From Kiritimatiellia bacterium (GTDB lineage: Bacteria > Verrucomicrobiota > Kiritimatiellia > CAIQIC01 > Lenti-01): DNA of 41,065 nucleotides. Where the stretch lies: the NCBI GenBank assembly GCA_028681135.1, contig JAQUJC010000026.1, forward strand, positions 1-41,065. The letters run 5' to 3'. Position 1 is the stretch's first letter; every line of letters starts with the position of its first letter. Below are positions 1 to 9,700 of the stretch, piece after piece. A model generated the notes under the pieces. That model ran no database searches. It had not been told where the DNA came from and saw only the letters and a list, made by a program, of their open reading frames with translations. A program made the translations under genes and the position numbers.

Positions 1-19
1 GGGGGGGGGGGGGGGGGGG
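1..19. other. 19-base poly-G run at the window edge
   Basis: Bases 1-19 are all G. Other G runs in the window reach about ten bases (for example 23937-23946), so this one is exceptional. Its position at the very edge suggests a sequencing or assembly artefact rather than real sequence. It does not break the reading frame of the truncated gene that crosses it. Confidence 0.7.
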
Positions 20-504
20 CAACGTTTTCGTTTGCCACGGGTGACCCGTTGGAACCAGCGCCGTTGCCAGATTTGTTTGGATCGGTGGAGGAGACCGGTA
101 TCAGTTGGATGGAGCTGAGTTTTTCTTTTTTCTGGTGGCCGGAGCCCCGGATTGTCGGCAGCGAACGGATCGCGAATCGCTGGGACTGCCAGATCATTGA
201 GGTGGACTGTCCGCCCGAGGTGACGTCCGCTACGGCTGAGGGGTGGTCGAGCATTCGGCTATGGGTGGCCCCGGCCTATGGGGCGGTGGTGCGGGGAGAA
301 GCGTGGCGCGGGGGGCAGGCTGTGAAGCGCTTTGAGGTGCAGTCGGTCAAGAAGCTGCGGCAGGTCTACATGATTGGCGACATGGAGGTGCGGGATCTGG
401 TGACGGGCCAGCGGGCGCGGCTGAAAGTGGGGCGGATGGAGATGGTGTCGCCGGATTATACGCCCGAGGAACTAAAGGAGCTGCAGGCTCCGATTACGTG
501 GTAG
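1..504 (+). CDS. Outer membrane lipoprotein-sorting-like protein, C-terminal part (5' truncated)
   Basis: The reading frame is open from base 1, through the poly-G run, to a TAG at 502-504. A TTG at 49 is only the first start-like codon and has no good ribosome binding site, so the gene most likely begins outside the window. The visible region has the strand-rich pattern of the LolA-like 'outer membrane lipoprotein-sorting protein' family: a WWPEPRIVG segment, VRLW/RLWVAPAYGAVVRGEA-type strands, KRFEVQSVKK and a closing TGQRARLKVGRMEM strand. Such proteins are periplasmic and bind acyl chains or lipoproteins; the exact ligand of this family is not established. The next gene, xseA, starts nine bases after the stop. 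The family assignment is from remembered pattern, not a search, and the N-terminal signal peptide cannot be checked. Confidence 0.6.
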   Translation, partial: GGGGGGATFSFATGDPLEPAPLPDLFGSVEETGISWMELSFSFFWWPEPRIVGSERIANRWDCQIIEVDCPPEVTSATAEGWSSIRLWVAPAYGAVVRGEAWRGGQAVKRFEVQSVKKLRQVYMIGDMEVRDLVTGQRARLKVGRMEMVSPDYTPEELKELQAPITW

Positions 505-512
505 GGTGGGCA

Positions 513-2054
513 ATGGCGGGTGATTGGCCAGCGTGTGACGAAGCCGGCGCGGCGGCGGCGCCGGACCGCAAGGTCTGGCAGGTGTCGGAACTGGCCCGGC
601 GTATTAAGGCGGCGCTGGAGGGGGATATTGGCACGGTATGGGTGGAGGGAGAGATTTCAAATTGTCGGCGGCCGGCGTCGGGGCATGCGTATTTTACGTT
701 AAAGGATGCCACGGGTCAGTTGCGCGCGGTGATGTTCCGCAGCGCGGTGGCGGGGGTGTCGGTGCCGCTCCAGGATGGACAATTGGTGCGGGGCTGGGGG
801 CAGGTCACGATGTATGAGCGGGGCGGGGATGTCCAAATTGTTCTGAGGCGCCTGGAATTAGCGGGTGAAGGCGAATTGATGCGGCGGCTGGAGCTGTTGA
901 AGAAACGGTTGGCGGCCGAAGGATTGTTTGCCGAGGAGCGCAAGCGTACGCTGCCGTTGTTGCCGCAGCATGTGGGGGTGGTGACGTCGCCGACCGGGGC
1001 GGCGATCCGCGATATTCTACAGGTGCTGAATCGGCGTTTTGCCAATTTGCATGTGGTGCTGGCGCCGGCACGGGTGCAGGGGCAGGGGGCGGCAGAAGAC
1101 ATCGCGGCGGCGATAACTCTGTTGAATCAACGGGGGGGGCTGGATGTGCTGATTATTGGTCGCGGGGGGGGGAGCCTTGAGGATTTGTGGTGCTTTAACG
1201 AGGAAGTGGTGGTGCGGGCCATTGTGCGTTCGGCCATTCCGGTGATTTCGGCAGTGGGCCATGAGATTGACTGGACGCTGAGCGATTTTGCGGCGGATGC
1301 ACGCGCCCCGACGCCGAGCGCCGCGGCCGAGCAGGTGGTGAAGGGCAAGGATGAGTTGGAACGCCGAATCGCGGATGCGCGTCGGCGTTTGATTCACGGC
1401 GCACGGGGGACGATGTTGGACTGGCAGCGGCGGTTGGAGTTGGCGGCGCGCACGCCGGGCTTGGCGGACCCGCTGCAGGTGGTGGCGCGGTATCAGCAGC
1501 AGGTGGATTATCTGGCGGTGCGGTTGCAAAGCGCACTGGCGGGGCGGCCGCAATTGATTCGTCAGCGTACCGACGCGGCGGCCAGGCGCATGATTTTGGC
1601 GATGCGCCGACGTCTGGATGGGCACCGGCAAACGTTGCGGCATGTGGGCGCGCAGCGGATGGCCTTGGCGGTGCATCAGCGCCTGGATGGGCACCGGCAG
1701 GCAGTGCGGCATATGGAGGTGCAGTTGCGGGTTCTGAATCCGCGGGCGGTGTTGGCGCGCGGGTATAGTTTGACGCGCCTGGCGGATGGCCGTTTACTGC
1801 GATCGGCGGCGGCGGTGGCTCCCGGGAGCCATTTGGAAACAGAATTGGCAGATGGTATAGTGGCTTCTACGGTGGACCCAGCGAAAGGACAGGACGATGG
1901 TAACGGAAAAGAAAGACAAGCCCCAGAGCTTCGAGAAGGCTCTGAAACGGCTCGAGGAGATAGCGGAGGCGATGGAAAGCGGCGACCTCGGACTGGAAAA
2001 GATGGTGGCGGCGTTCGAGGAGGGCCAGAAACTGGTCAAGCGTTGCTCTTCTAA
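513..2054 (+). CDS. xseA: Exodeoxyribonuclease VII large subunit XseA
   Basis: Catalytic subunit of exonuclease VII, which with XseB degrades single-stranded DNA from both ends in mismatch repair and recombination. The N-terminal OB-fold (about residues 20-115) includes the VWVEGEISN and HAYFTLKD segments. The catalytic domain has VGVVTSPTGAAIRDIL, the glycine-rich GRGGGSLEDLW and SAVGHEIDWTLSDFAADARAPTPSAA. A helical arm follows, then the C-terminal NPRAVLARGYSLTR segment. The ATG at 513 is preferred because it clears the upstream stop; a GTG at 498 is in frame. The helical arm holds a 23-residue tandem duplication (each unit with RLDGHRQ). After the usual family end the frame runs on for about 50 residues inside xseB, giving 513 aa against roughly 450 for typical homologues. 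Confidence 0.95.
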   Translation: MAGDWPACDEAGAAAAPDRKVWQVSELARRIKAALEGDIGTVWVEGEISNCRRPASGHAYFTLKDATGQLRAVMFRSAVAGVSVPLQDGQLVRGWGQVTMYERGGDVQIVLRRLELAGEGELMRRLELLKKRLAAEGLFAEERKRTLPLLPQHVGVVTSPTGAAIRDILQVLNRRFANLHVVLAPARVQGQGAAEDIAAAITLLNQRGGLDVLIIGRGGGSLEDLWCFNEEVVVRAIVRSAIPVISAVGHEIDWTLSDFAADARAPTPSAAAEQVVKGKDELERRIADARRRLIHGARGTMLDWQRRLELAARTPGLADPLQVVARYQQQVDYLAVRLQSALAGRPQLIRQRTDAAARRMILAMRRRLDGHRQTLRHVGAQRMALAVHQRLDGHRQAVRHMEVQLRVLNPRAVLARGYSLTRLADGRLLRSAAAVAPGSHLETELADGIVASTVDPAKGQDDGNGKERQAPELREGSETARGDSGGDGKRRPRTGKDGGGVRGGPETGQALLF

Positions 2055-2151
2055 GCTCAATGAGGTTGAGAAGAAAATCGAGATACTGGTGAAGCAGTCC
2101 GATGGGACGGTGGTGGCGGAGCCCTTTGGAGAGGAAGAGGGGGGGGGGTAA
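1897..2151 (+). CDS. xseB: Exodeoxyribonuclease VII small subunit XseB
   Basis: Small subunit of exonuclease VII; several copies bind the helical arm of XseA. The 84-aa product is the usual length for the family and carries the signature helices SFEKALKRLEEIAEAMESG, LEKMVAAFEEGQKLVKRC and LNEVEKKIEIL. It starts at ATG 1897 behind the purine-rich ribosome binding site aaaggacagg and lies in the +1 frame relative to xseA. It overlaps the annotated 3' end of xseA by 158 bp, so the two are probably translationally linked. The C-terminus ends in acidic and glycine residues encoded by a G-rich tract. Confidence 0.95.
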   Translation: MVTEKKDKPQSFEKALKRLEEIAEAMESGDLGLEKMVAAFEEGQKLVKRCSSKLNEVEKKIEILVKQSDGTVVAEPFGEEEGGG

Positions 2152-2215
2152 GAGTCCAGTGGCACCGTATTCACGATACCATTATCACTTCACAGGAGAG
2201 AGTTCCAGCGGGCTG

Positions 2216-3991
2216 GTGAGGCGGGGGGCGCGGCATTTGGGCCTGTGGTGGGTTCGACTGGGAGTGGTGGGAGTGTTTCTTGTCGGGGCGGGGCAGGCAT
2301 TGGGTCTGAGTGAGGCACCCGTGGGGACGTTGAGCCCCGTCTTGCCCCATGTGGATTTGATTTCGACTAATCTGCCCGAGACCAGCCCGTTCCAGGTGCC
2401 TGAGGTGGTGGCGCAGGGATTTCACAGCCCGGATGGAATTGCGTTGGAGCCAACGTCTGGCGATATCTATCTCTCCGATGAGGATGCGTCGTCCATCTAT
2501 CGCATCCAGCCGGACGGCACGAAACGCGAGATTGTGAATTCCCACACGCGCATCTATGAGGGGGACGGTCGTTTTCGCCAGGAAGTTGCGGGTTTGCGGA
2601 CACCCGAAGGCCTGGCCTTGGATGGTCAAGGCCAATTGTATGTGGTGGAAGATTACCCCGGCGGGCGCTTGCTCGTTTTTGATACGCACCAGGCCAGTCG
2701 GCGGCGGCGTTTGGAAGGGGAGGTTGTTCCCATCCCGCTTCCCAACAACCCGGTGGCATGGGAGTCTGTGGACGTGGGGCCAAAGGGGGAGATATTGCTG
2801 GCTGGGTCCACGGTGGAATACGTCACCCACCGTGAAAGCCAGGGCACGGTCTTCATGGGGGTGGTGTTGTATCGGGATGCCCAGGGCGAGTGGTGGATGT
2901 TGTTGAACCACCCGATGACCAGTTATTCAGCGGCGTCTTTTTCTGCGGATGGGAATTTTGCCCTGATCGCCGCCGAGATACCCGGTTTTGTGGGGTGCGT
3001 GGACTTGCGGACCAAGCTGGTGCGCACTTTTTTGTGGGATATGACGTTCCGGTCTCCCGAAGGGATCGGGCGGTTATCGGGGGGAGCATTTATGGTGACG
3101 GAAGAGTCTGGCCGGATATATCAGGTGGACCCCACATCGGGCAGCATCCAACTCCTGTATGAGCATACGAGCACCGTGGAATCGGTTTTGTGGGATACCC
3201 GCGGGCGGCGCATGCTGATCACGGACGACCAGCACGGCCAGTTGGTGGCCGTCGCGCTGCACGATAATGCCTATCTCACCCCGGCAAAAGGCACGATCGC
3301 CGACATTCCCTTTCAGGAAGAATCCACGCCGGTGGACATGGTGCCCCGGCAGTGCCCCCCCTATTTGGCCCAGGTGTTGAAACTGGGCGGCTATGACCCG
3401 CAGGTGGCGCGAGGCGGCGTGGAGTTTCGGGATTTTGCCAAGCGCTACTGCATGGTGGCGATTGATGCCACGGTCCAGTTGATGCCGGGACACACGCCGG
3501 TCGACGATCCGATCGAGCGCATTCAGTTTGTGGTGATTGCGCCGTATTTGATGGGGTATCGGGAAGGCGAGTTGCTGTGGTCGTCGAGCGGTTTTACGGT
3601 GGTCTTGGCATCCGGCCGCACGATCAAGACTGAGTTAGTCAAGCGGCAGGTGCTCCATGGTGACCTCATGGAAGTGCGCTTTACCCCCGTGGGCGGGAGC
3701 AGCATTGCCCTGCCGATGCCATTTTCTGCGCGGATCAACTCGGAAGGCCATGTGGCGGTCAATTTTCTGGGCATGGGCGTGATGGCCGATTTCTATTTAG
3801 TGCTGGATTCCACGAATCCCGGCAACAGCCTCATGGTAGTGGTGCAGCCCGATGGGTTTGTGCACCAGTATTTGTTGAGCCTGCCGCACAAAAAGAATCG
3901 CGCGCATTGGGTGATTGCCCTGGAACGCCAAGGGCCGGATACCTGGAAGAGCCTGGGCGGTTCTCGCAATTCCAAGGCACAGGGGGAGTAG
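2216..3991 (+). CDS. Secreted SMP-30/NHL-like beta-propeller protein, unknown function
   Basis: A 591-aa protein with a signal peptide (RRGAR, then a hydrophobic stretch around LGVVGVFLVGAGQALG), so it is probably periplasmic or secreted. Residues of roughly 60-360 repeat the SMP-30/NHL propeller pattern: SPDGIALEPTSGDIYLSD, TPEGLALDGQGQLYVVED, SPEGIGRLSGGAFMVTEESG and VLWDTRGRRMLITDD. The C-terminal 200 residues are beta-rich and not recognised. The frame is open upstream to 2102, but GTG 2216 is favoured because it places the charged n-region directly before the hydrophobic core; its ribosome binding site is weak. Catalysis (lactonase-like) cannot be inferred because metal ligands were not identified. 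Confidence 0.6.
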   Translation: MRRGARHLGLWWVRLGVVGVFLVGAGQALGLSEAPVGTLSPVLPHVDLISTNLPETSPFQVPEVVAQGFHSPDGIALEPTSGDIYLSDEDASSIYRIQPDGTKREIVNSHTRIYEGDGRFRQEVAGLRTPEGLALDGQGQLYVVEDYPGGRLLVFDTHQASRRRRLEGEVVPIPLPNNPVAWESVDVGPKGEILLAGSTVEYVTHRESQGTVFMGVVLYRDAQGEWWMLLNHPMTSYSAASFSADGNFALIAAEIPGFVGCVDLRTKLVRTFLWDMTFRSPEGIGRLSGGAFMVTEESGRIYQVDPTSGSIQLLYEHTSTVESVLWDTRGRRMLITDDQHGQLVAVALHDNAYLTPAKGTIADIPFQEESTPVDMVPRQCPPYLAQVLKLGGYDPQVARGGVEFRDFAKRYCMVAIDATVQLMPGHTPVDDPIERIQFVVIAPYLMGYREGELLWSSSGFTVVLASGRTIKTELVKRQVLHGDLMEVRFTPVGGSSIALPMPFSARINSEGHVAVNFLGMGVMADFYLVLDSTNPGNSLMVVVQPDGFVHQYLLSLPHKKNRAHWVIALERQGPDTWKSLGGSRNSKAQGE

Positions 3992-4000
3992 GGGGGGGAT

Positions 4001-4031
4001 TTCAATATCCAACATTCAATATCCAATATCC
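4001..4031. repeat. Dispersed 'TTCAATATCC' repeat cluster between the propeller gene and ftsK
   Basis: Within the 215-bp gap 3992-4206 there are three tandem copies of a caatatcc-type word at 4001-4031. The same word recurs at about 38850 (attcaatatcc) and inverted at about 39163-39177 (ggatatgggatattgaat). Such short repeats behave as dispersed intergenic elements. The rest of the gap holds no convincing promoter or terminator. Confidence 0.6.
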
Positions 4032-4206
4032 GTGGGGGCCGGGGGCAGCAATAGCGAAGATGAAGTTGCGGATTTCGCGGATGAGATTTATGGGGTCGCC
4101 CATCACCCATGAACCAACAACCATCCACCCGCACCACGGCTGCCGTCTGGCGGCGCCAACGGTAGTATTGCATTGAGGGCGCCCGCTCTGCTATTTTTAA
4201 CCAAAT

Positions 4207-6756
4207 ATGGCAGCGAAGAAGAAAAAACAGACAAATGTCCGGCGGGAAGCGACGGGCATTTTGATGCAGGCGCTCTGGGTGCTGCTGTTGCTGGCGTTGG
4301 TGTCGTATACGTGGCAGGATATTCCGTGGGAACAAACCCCGTCGAACTCGCCCATGGACAACTATATTGGCCCGGTTGGCGCGTGGTCGGCCTGGGGCGT
4401 CTTTAAGGTTTTCGGTTTGGTGGGGTTTGTGGTGCCGCTATTGTTGGCGGTATGGGGGCTGCTGATGATTTTCCAGTCGGGCGAGCGAGTCTGGCCGCGC
4501 GTGCTTTGGATGTTCGCGATTCTGGCCGGGCTGGGTGTGCTGGTGGATGTGAAGGCGGCGTTCTGGGATACGCTCTCGGCGGAGCGGCTGAATCTGAATC
4601 TGATGCCGGGGGGGCTGGCGGGATATTTTCTGGGGCGTCAGTTGCTGACGCGTTTCCTGGGGACGGTGGGCGCGTCGATTATCAGCTTGGGGGTTGTGGT
4701 TAGCGGACTTTTTTTTGTATCGCAGGCGCATCCGGCAATGCTGTGGCGGGCGGTGGCGGGAATTTGGCAGCGGGTGCAGTTTCAGCGCGAAGCCTGGGCG
4801 GCGGGGCGTCGTACCGCGCAAGAGCAGTCGGCGCGAGAAGCCCGTTTACTCGAAAAAGAGCGCCGAAAGCTGGAGAAGGAACTTGAGCGTGAGCGGCGGG
4901 CGCGCGAGAAAGAGGAGCGGCTCCGAGCGAAAGAGGAGGCGCGCCGCCAGAAATCGGATGATCGCCGCCAGCGTGAGGAGGCCGCCGAACGTGAAAAGCT
5001 TGAGGCGCAGCAGCGCGAGCGCGAGGCCACCCTCCAACGCGAAAAAGAGGAGGCGGAGCGCAAGGCGGCCTTTCTGAAGCGTCTGATGGAGCAGCGCAAG
5101 GCAGAAGAGGAGACCAAGGCCGCCGCAGCACAGGTGGCCAAAACACCGCCGCCGCCGCCCGCGGCGACGGCGGCAGATTCCCCTACGGGCGATGAGGTCA
5201 GCGCAACCGCTGAGGTTGCGCCAAATTGGGTGTTGCCGCCTCTCTCGTTGTTGCAACCGATTCCGGAGGGCGCGGGGATTCGTGCGGGCGCAGACGAGTT
5301 AGAGAAGACCATCCAGACGATTCGCGGGACATTGGCCGAGTTTGGCATTGAAGCCGAGGTGACGCATGTCGAGCAGGGGCCGGTGGTGACACGCTATGAG
5401 CTGTTGCCGGCGGCGGGGGTCAAGGTCGAGCGCATCGGCAACCTGTCGGCCAATCTGACGCTGGCGCTGAAGGCGGACAGCGTGCGGGTGCAGGCGCCGA
5501 TTCCAGGCAAGGGGGTGGTGGGCATCGAGGTGCCCAACCGCAGCGCGGCGCCGGTGGTGTTGCGGCAACTGATGGAAAGCACGACCTGGGCGACCTCCAA
5601 GGCCGCGTTGCCCATGGCGCTGGGGCAGGATGTGGGCGGCCATGTGCTGATGGCGGATTTAGCGGCGCTGCCGCACCTGCTGATTGCCGGGGCGACCGGC
5701 CAGGGCAAGACGGTTTGCATGAATTCCATTCTGGCGGGCCTGCTGATGACGCAGACCCCGGAGGAGTTGCGGCTGATCTTGATCGACCCGAAGATTGTCG
5801 AATTTTCGGGTTACAACGGATTGCCGCACCTGCTGGTGCCGGTGATTACCGACGCCAAGAAGGTGATCGTTGGGTTGCGCATTGCCATTCAGGAAATGGA
5901 ACGCCGTTTCAAGCAATTTCATCGGGCAGGCGTGCGGGATATCCGCAGCTTCAACAACCGTCCCCGGACGGAACAGGCGGCGCTGTTCGATAACGGCGAG
6001 GCGGGGAATGCGGATGCGGATGACGCCGTTAAAACCGAGGAAGCGTTGCCAGACCGCCTGCCATATTGGGCGATCATTATTGATGAGCTGGCGGACCTGA
6101 TGCTGATGGCGCAGCAGGACATTGAGCCGCGGATTCAGAAACTGACGCAACTGGCGCGCGCGACGGGCATCCATATGATTATCGCGACTCAGCGGCCGAC
6201 GGTAGACATCATCACGGGGACGATCAAATCGAACATCCCGGGGCGGGTGGCTTTTAAGGTGGCGCAGAAAAACGATAGCCGCGTGATTTTGGATCAGGAG
6301 GGGGCGGACAAGCTGGTGGGCAAGGGCGACATGCTGGTGTTGACCGGGGCAAACAAGCTGATCCGTGCGCAGGGCGGCTGGACCAAAGACGAAGAAATCC
6401 AGTTGATCGCCAACCATTGGAAGCAGCAGGATAAGCCACGGTTCGATGCGCGCTTTATGGGCAAGGCACCGAGCGGCGGTGGCGGGGTGATGTTGCCCGA
6501 TATGCCCGAGGAAGACGAAGAACTCATGCAGCAAGCGATTGAGGTGATTCGCCAGACGCGCCGGGCGAGTACGTCGTCCATTCAGCGGCGCCTGCGCATT
6601 GGCTATACCCGCGCGGCACGGCTGATTGATATTTTGGAAGAAAAGGGCATGGTGGGGCCTCCGCGCGGGACGGAGCCCCGGGAGATTCTGTTCCCGTTGG
6701 ACGACCCGGACGTGGACGAGGCAGACCGTCTCGACGCAGAAGACCCCCAGGCATAG
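4207..6756 (+). CDS. ftsK: DNA translocase FtsK
   Basis: Septum-anchored hexameric DNA pump that clears and aligns chromosome termini during division. The 849-aa protein has four N-terminal membrane segments (about residues 15-36, 58-86, 95-113 and 145-172), then an unusual Arg/Glu/Lys-rich helical linker (about 198-313) and a proline-rich stretch. The motor follows, with Walker A GATGQGKT at 495-502 and Walker B IIIDELADLM near 622-631. The C-terminal winged-helix gamma domain (about 765-835, with STSSIQRRLRIGYTRAARLID) would read KOPS-type sequences. ATG 4207 has no clear Shine-Dalgarno. The next gene starts nine bases after its stop, so the two are probably cotranscribed. The helical linker resembles the neighbouring giant RodZ-type protein in composition. 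Confidence 0.96.
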   Translation: MAAKKKKQTNVRREATGILMQALWVLLLLALVSYTWQDIPWEQTPSNSPMDNYIGPVGAWSAWGVFKVFGLVGFVVPLLLAVWGLLMIFQSGERVWPRVLWMFAILAGLGVLVDVKAAFWDTLSAERLNLNLMPGGLAGYFLGRQLLTRFLGTVGASIISLGVVVSGLFFVSQAHPAMLWRAVAGIWQRVQFQREAWAAGRRTAQEQSAREARLLEKERRKLEKELERERRAREKEERLRAKEEARRQKSDDRRQREEAAEREKLEAQQREREATLQREKEEAERKAAFLKRLMEQRKAEEETKAAAAQVAKTPPPPPAATAADSPTGDEVSATAEVAPNWVLPPLSLLQPIPEGAGIRAGADELEKTIQTIRGTLAEFGIEAEVTHVEQGPVVTRYELLPAAGVKVERIGNLSANLTLALKADSVRVQAPIPGKGVVGIEVPNRSAAPVVLRQLMESTTWATSKAALPMALGQDVGGHVLMADLAALPHLLIAGATGQGKTVCMNSILAGLLMTQTPEELRLILIDPKIVEFSGYNGLPHLLVPVITDAKKVIVGLRIAIQEMERRFKQFHRAGVRDIRSFNNRPRTEQAALFDNGEAGNADADDAVKTEEALPDRLPYWAIIIDELADLMLMAQQDIEPRIQKLTQLARATGIHMIIATQRPTVDIITGTIKSNIPGRVAFKVAQKNDSRVILDQEGADKLVGKGDMLVLTGANKLIRAQGGWTKDEEIQLIANHWKQQDKPRFDARFMGKAPSGGGGVMLPDMPEEDEELMQQAIEVIRQTRRASTSSIQRRLRIGYTRAARLIDILEEKGMVGPPRGTEPREILFPLDDPDVDEADRLDAEDPQA

Positions 6757-6765
6757 GATGGCGGC

Positions 6766-9700
6766 ATGAATGGATTGGGAGCCCAGTTGCGGGAAGAACG
6801 CGAGCGGCGGCAGTGTACTGTCGCGGAGGTCGCGGCGGTCACCCATCTCAAAGTTCTGGTCATTGATGCGATGGAGCGCAATGACTTCAAGCGCCTGATC
6901 GCACCGCCCTATGCCAAAGGCTTTTACCGATTGTATTGCGACTATCTCGGGCTGGACCCCGAGCCGTTTATCGAGGCCTATATGCGCGACTCGGGGTATT
7001 CCGACGACAAGGCCGACCTGATTCGTGATCCGAAAAAAAAGAAGGGGATGTTGTCTGGATTCCAGAAGCGCATGAAAGAGCTTCAGGAGCGCAAGGAGAT
7101 GCAGCGCAAGGCGAAAGAGTTATCCGATGCGCGTGAAAAGGCACGCCAGATGAAGGAAGAGGCCACGAGGGCCCGGGGGCTGGAGACCAACGAGTCCATG
7201 ACCGCGACGGTTCCGCTTCCGGTGCCGGAACAGGCTACGCTGCCGCTGGGGGAAGACGAACAGACCCCGAAACCAAAGCCGACAGCAGCCCGGAAAGTCC
7301 GCAAGGCGTCGGCCCGATCCAAGAAACCGGCGCCGGTGTCGGCGTCCGACAACGCACCTGCGGCATCTGAGCCGGAGCCAAAGCCGGCACCGCCGCCCGA
7401 GTCGGCGCCGTTGCTGGCATCGCCGCTCCCGCCCGCCCCCGTGCCCTCCCCTGAAAAACAGCCAGTTGTCCCGTCACCCGCACCAGACCCGCCGCCTGCC
7501 GCACCGGAAGAGGGGGCGGGCAAAATGCTGGAGGTCGTGGCGGCTTCGGACCCTGAGCCCGAACCCGAGCCCCCTCCCGTAGCGTCGCCGGGGATGCGGT
7601 CCCGGGGCGGTAAGGCGAAGGTGCCCACCGCGCGCGAAAAAGCGGAAGAGCGTGCCCGAATGGCGGAGACGAAGCGGCGTCAGCTCGAGGAAGCCCTGCG
7701 CCAAATGGAGGAGGAAGTGCGTCGCGCGACAGAGGACGCCGCCCGTCAGGCACGCGAGGAGATCGAACGCAAGGCCATCGATGCCGAGCAAAACCGGCGC
7801 CAACTGGAGAAGGAACTCAAGCGGCGCGAAGCCGCCGAACACCTGGCGCGGGAAGAAGCCGAACGGCGCATTCAGGAGGAAGAGGAGCGTCGGGCGCGAG
7901 AAGCCGAAGAGATGCGTCTCCGTGAAGAGGCGGAGCGCCAGGCGCGAGAAGAGGCGGAGCAGCGTATCCGCGACATTGAGCAAGAACGCCGCGATTTGGA
8001 AGCAGAGTTGACGCGGCGCGAAGAGGCGGCTCGTCTCGAACGCGAAGCCGTCGAGCGCCTCTGGGAAGAAGAAGGAGAGAAACGCGCTCAGGCCGAAGCC
8101 GAACAAAAGGCGCGCGAGGAAGCGGAGCGGCAGGCGCGCGAAGCGGCCGAGCAGAAGGCGCGGGATATCGAGAAAAGCCGCCGGCAACTTGAAGAGGAAC
8201 TGCGCCAGTTTGAAGAGAAGGCTCAACAGGACCGCGAGGAGGCGGCCCGTAAGGCGCAGGAGGACGCCAAGCAGCGCGAGCGCGAAGAGGCCCAACAGAA
8301 GGCGCGCGAGGCACTCGAGCGTAAGGCGCGCGAAAAGGCTGAAAAACAATTTCAGAAGGCCGAAGAAAAACGCCAGACGCTCGAGGAAGAACTGCACCGT
8401 CGCGAGGAGGAGGCTCGTCTTGCACAAGAGGAGGCCGAGCGCAAGGCGCAGGACGAGGCGGAGCAGCGCGAGCGGGAAAAGGCGGAGCAGGCGGCGCGCG
8501 AGGAAGCGGAACGCCAGGCGCGCCTGGCGGTAGAACAGCAGGTGCGGGAAGCCGAAGAGCACCGCCGCCTGTTGGAAGAGGAATTGCAGCGCCGCGAAGA
8601 AGAAACGCGTCAGGCTCGCGAAGAAGCCGAGCGCCAGGCCGCAATCGAGGTGGAACACCGTGCCGAGTTGGAGGCCGAGTGGCAGGCGCGCCAGGAAGCC
8701 GAGCGCCAGGCGCGCGAGGCCGCCGAGCAACAGGTCGTGGCAACCGAAGAATTACGCCGCCAACTTGAAGAAGAACTCCAGCGCCGGGAAGAGGATGCCC
8801 GCTTGGCGCGCGAGGAGGCGGAACAGCGGATGCAGGCCGAGGCGGAGCACCGCGCCACGCTGGAAGCCGAGTGGCAGGCGCGCCAGGAAGCGGAGCGCCA
8901 GGCGCGCGAACAAGCCGAAAACAAGGTGCGCGTGACCGAGGAGCTGCGCGAGAAGCTCGAAGCCGATCTGGTGCGTGTTCAGGAGGAGTCCCGTCTGGCG
9001 CAGGAGGAGGCCGCGCGCCAGATGCAGGAGGAGAATGAGCGGCGGGCGCAGCTCGAATCCGAATGGCAGGCGCGCGAGGAGGCCGAGCGGCAGGCGCGCG
9101 AAGCCGCCGAGCAGGAGGCGCGGGAGATCGAGGAACGCCGTCAGCAGCTTGAAGACGAGTTGAAGCATCAGGAAAACCTGGCCGGGCAGGAGCGGCAAAA
9201 ACTCGAAGCCCTGCTGAAGGAGGAGGCTGAACGGCGGGCGGCTGAGCAGACCGAGCACGAAACGCGTGAGGAAGCGGAGCGTCAGGCGCGCGAGGAAGCC
9301 GAACGTCAGGTACGGGAGGCCCAGGAGACGCAACGCAAACTCGAAGAGGAGTACCAGCAACGAGAGCGCGATGTCGCGGTGGCCCGCGAAGAGGCCGTGC
9401 GGATTCATGAGGAATCCAACCGACAGACGCGTGAAGCGGCGGAATCGAAGGTTCGCGAAGTGGAGGAACGTCGCCAGGCGCTGGAAGAGGAGTTGGTGCG
9501 GCGTGAAGACGAGGCCCGCCAAGCGCGTGAAGAGACGGAACGACGCATGCAGGAAGAAGCGGAGCGCCGTGCCCAGGTCGAGGCCGAGTGGCAGGCGCGC
9601 GAGGAAGCCGAACGAAAGGCGCGCGAGGAAGTTGAACGCCAGGTTGAGGTGGCGGGGACTCGTCTCAAGGAGTTGGAAGGCGAGTTAAAACACCGCGAGG

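Noticed and set aside
5659..6846. 395-aa minus-strand open frame
   Set aside because: Antisense to the FtsK motor domain; His/Arg/Gln-rich with no recognisable domain.
7474..8730. 418-aa minus-strand open frame rich in Leu, Phe and Arg
   Set aside because: Antisense of the Glu/Arg/Ala repeats of the RodZ-like gene; its Leu/Phe composition is the complement of GAG/GAA-type codons and it has no independent signals.
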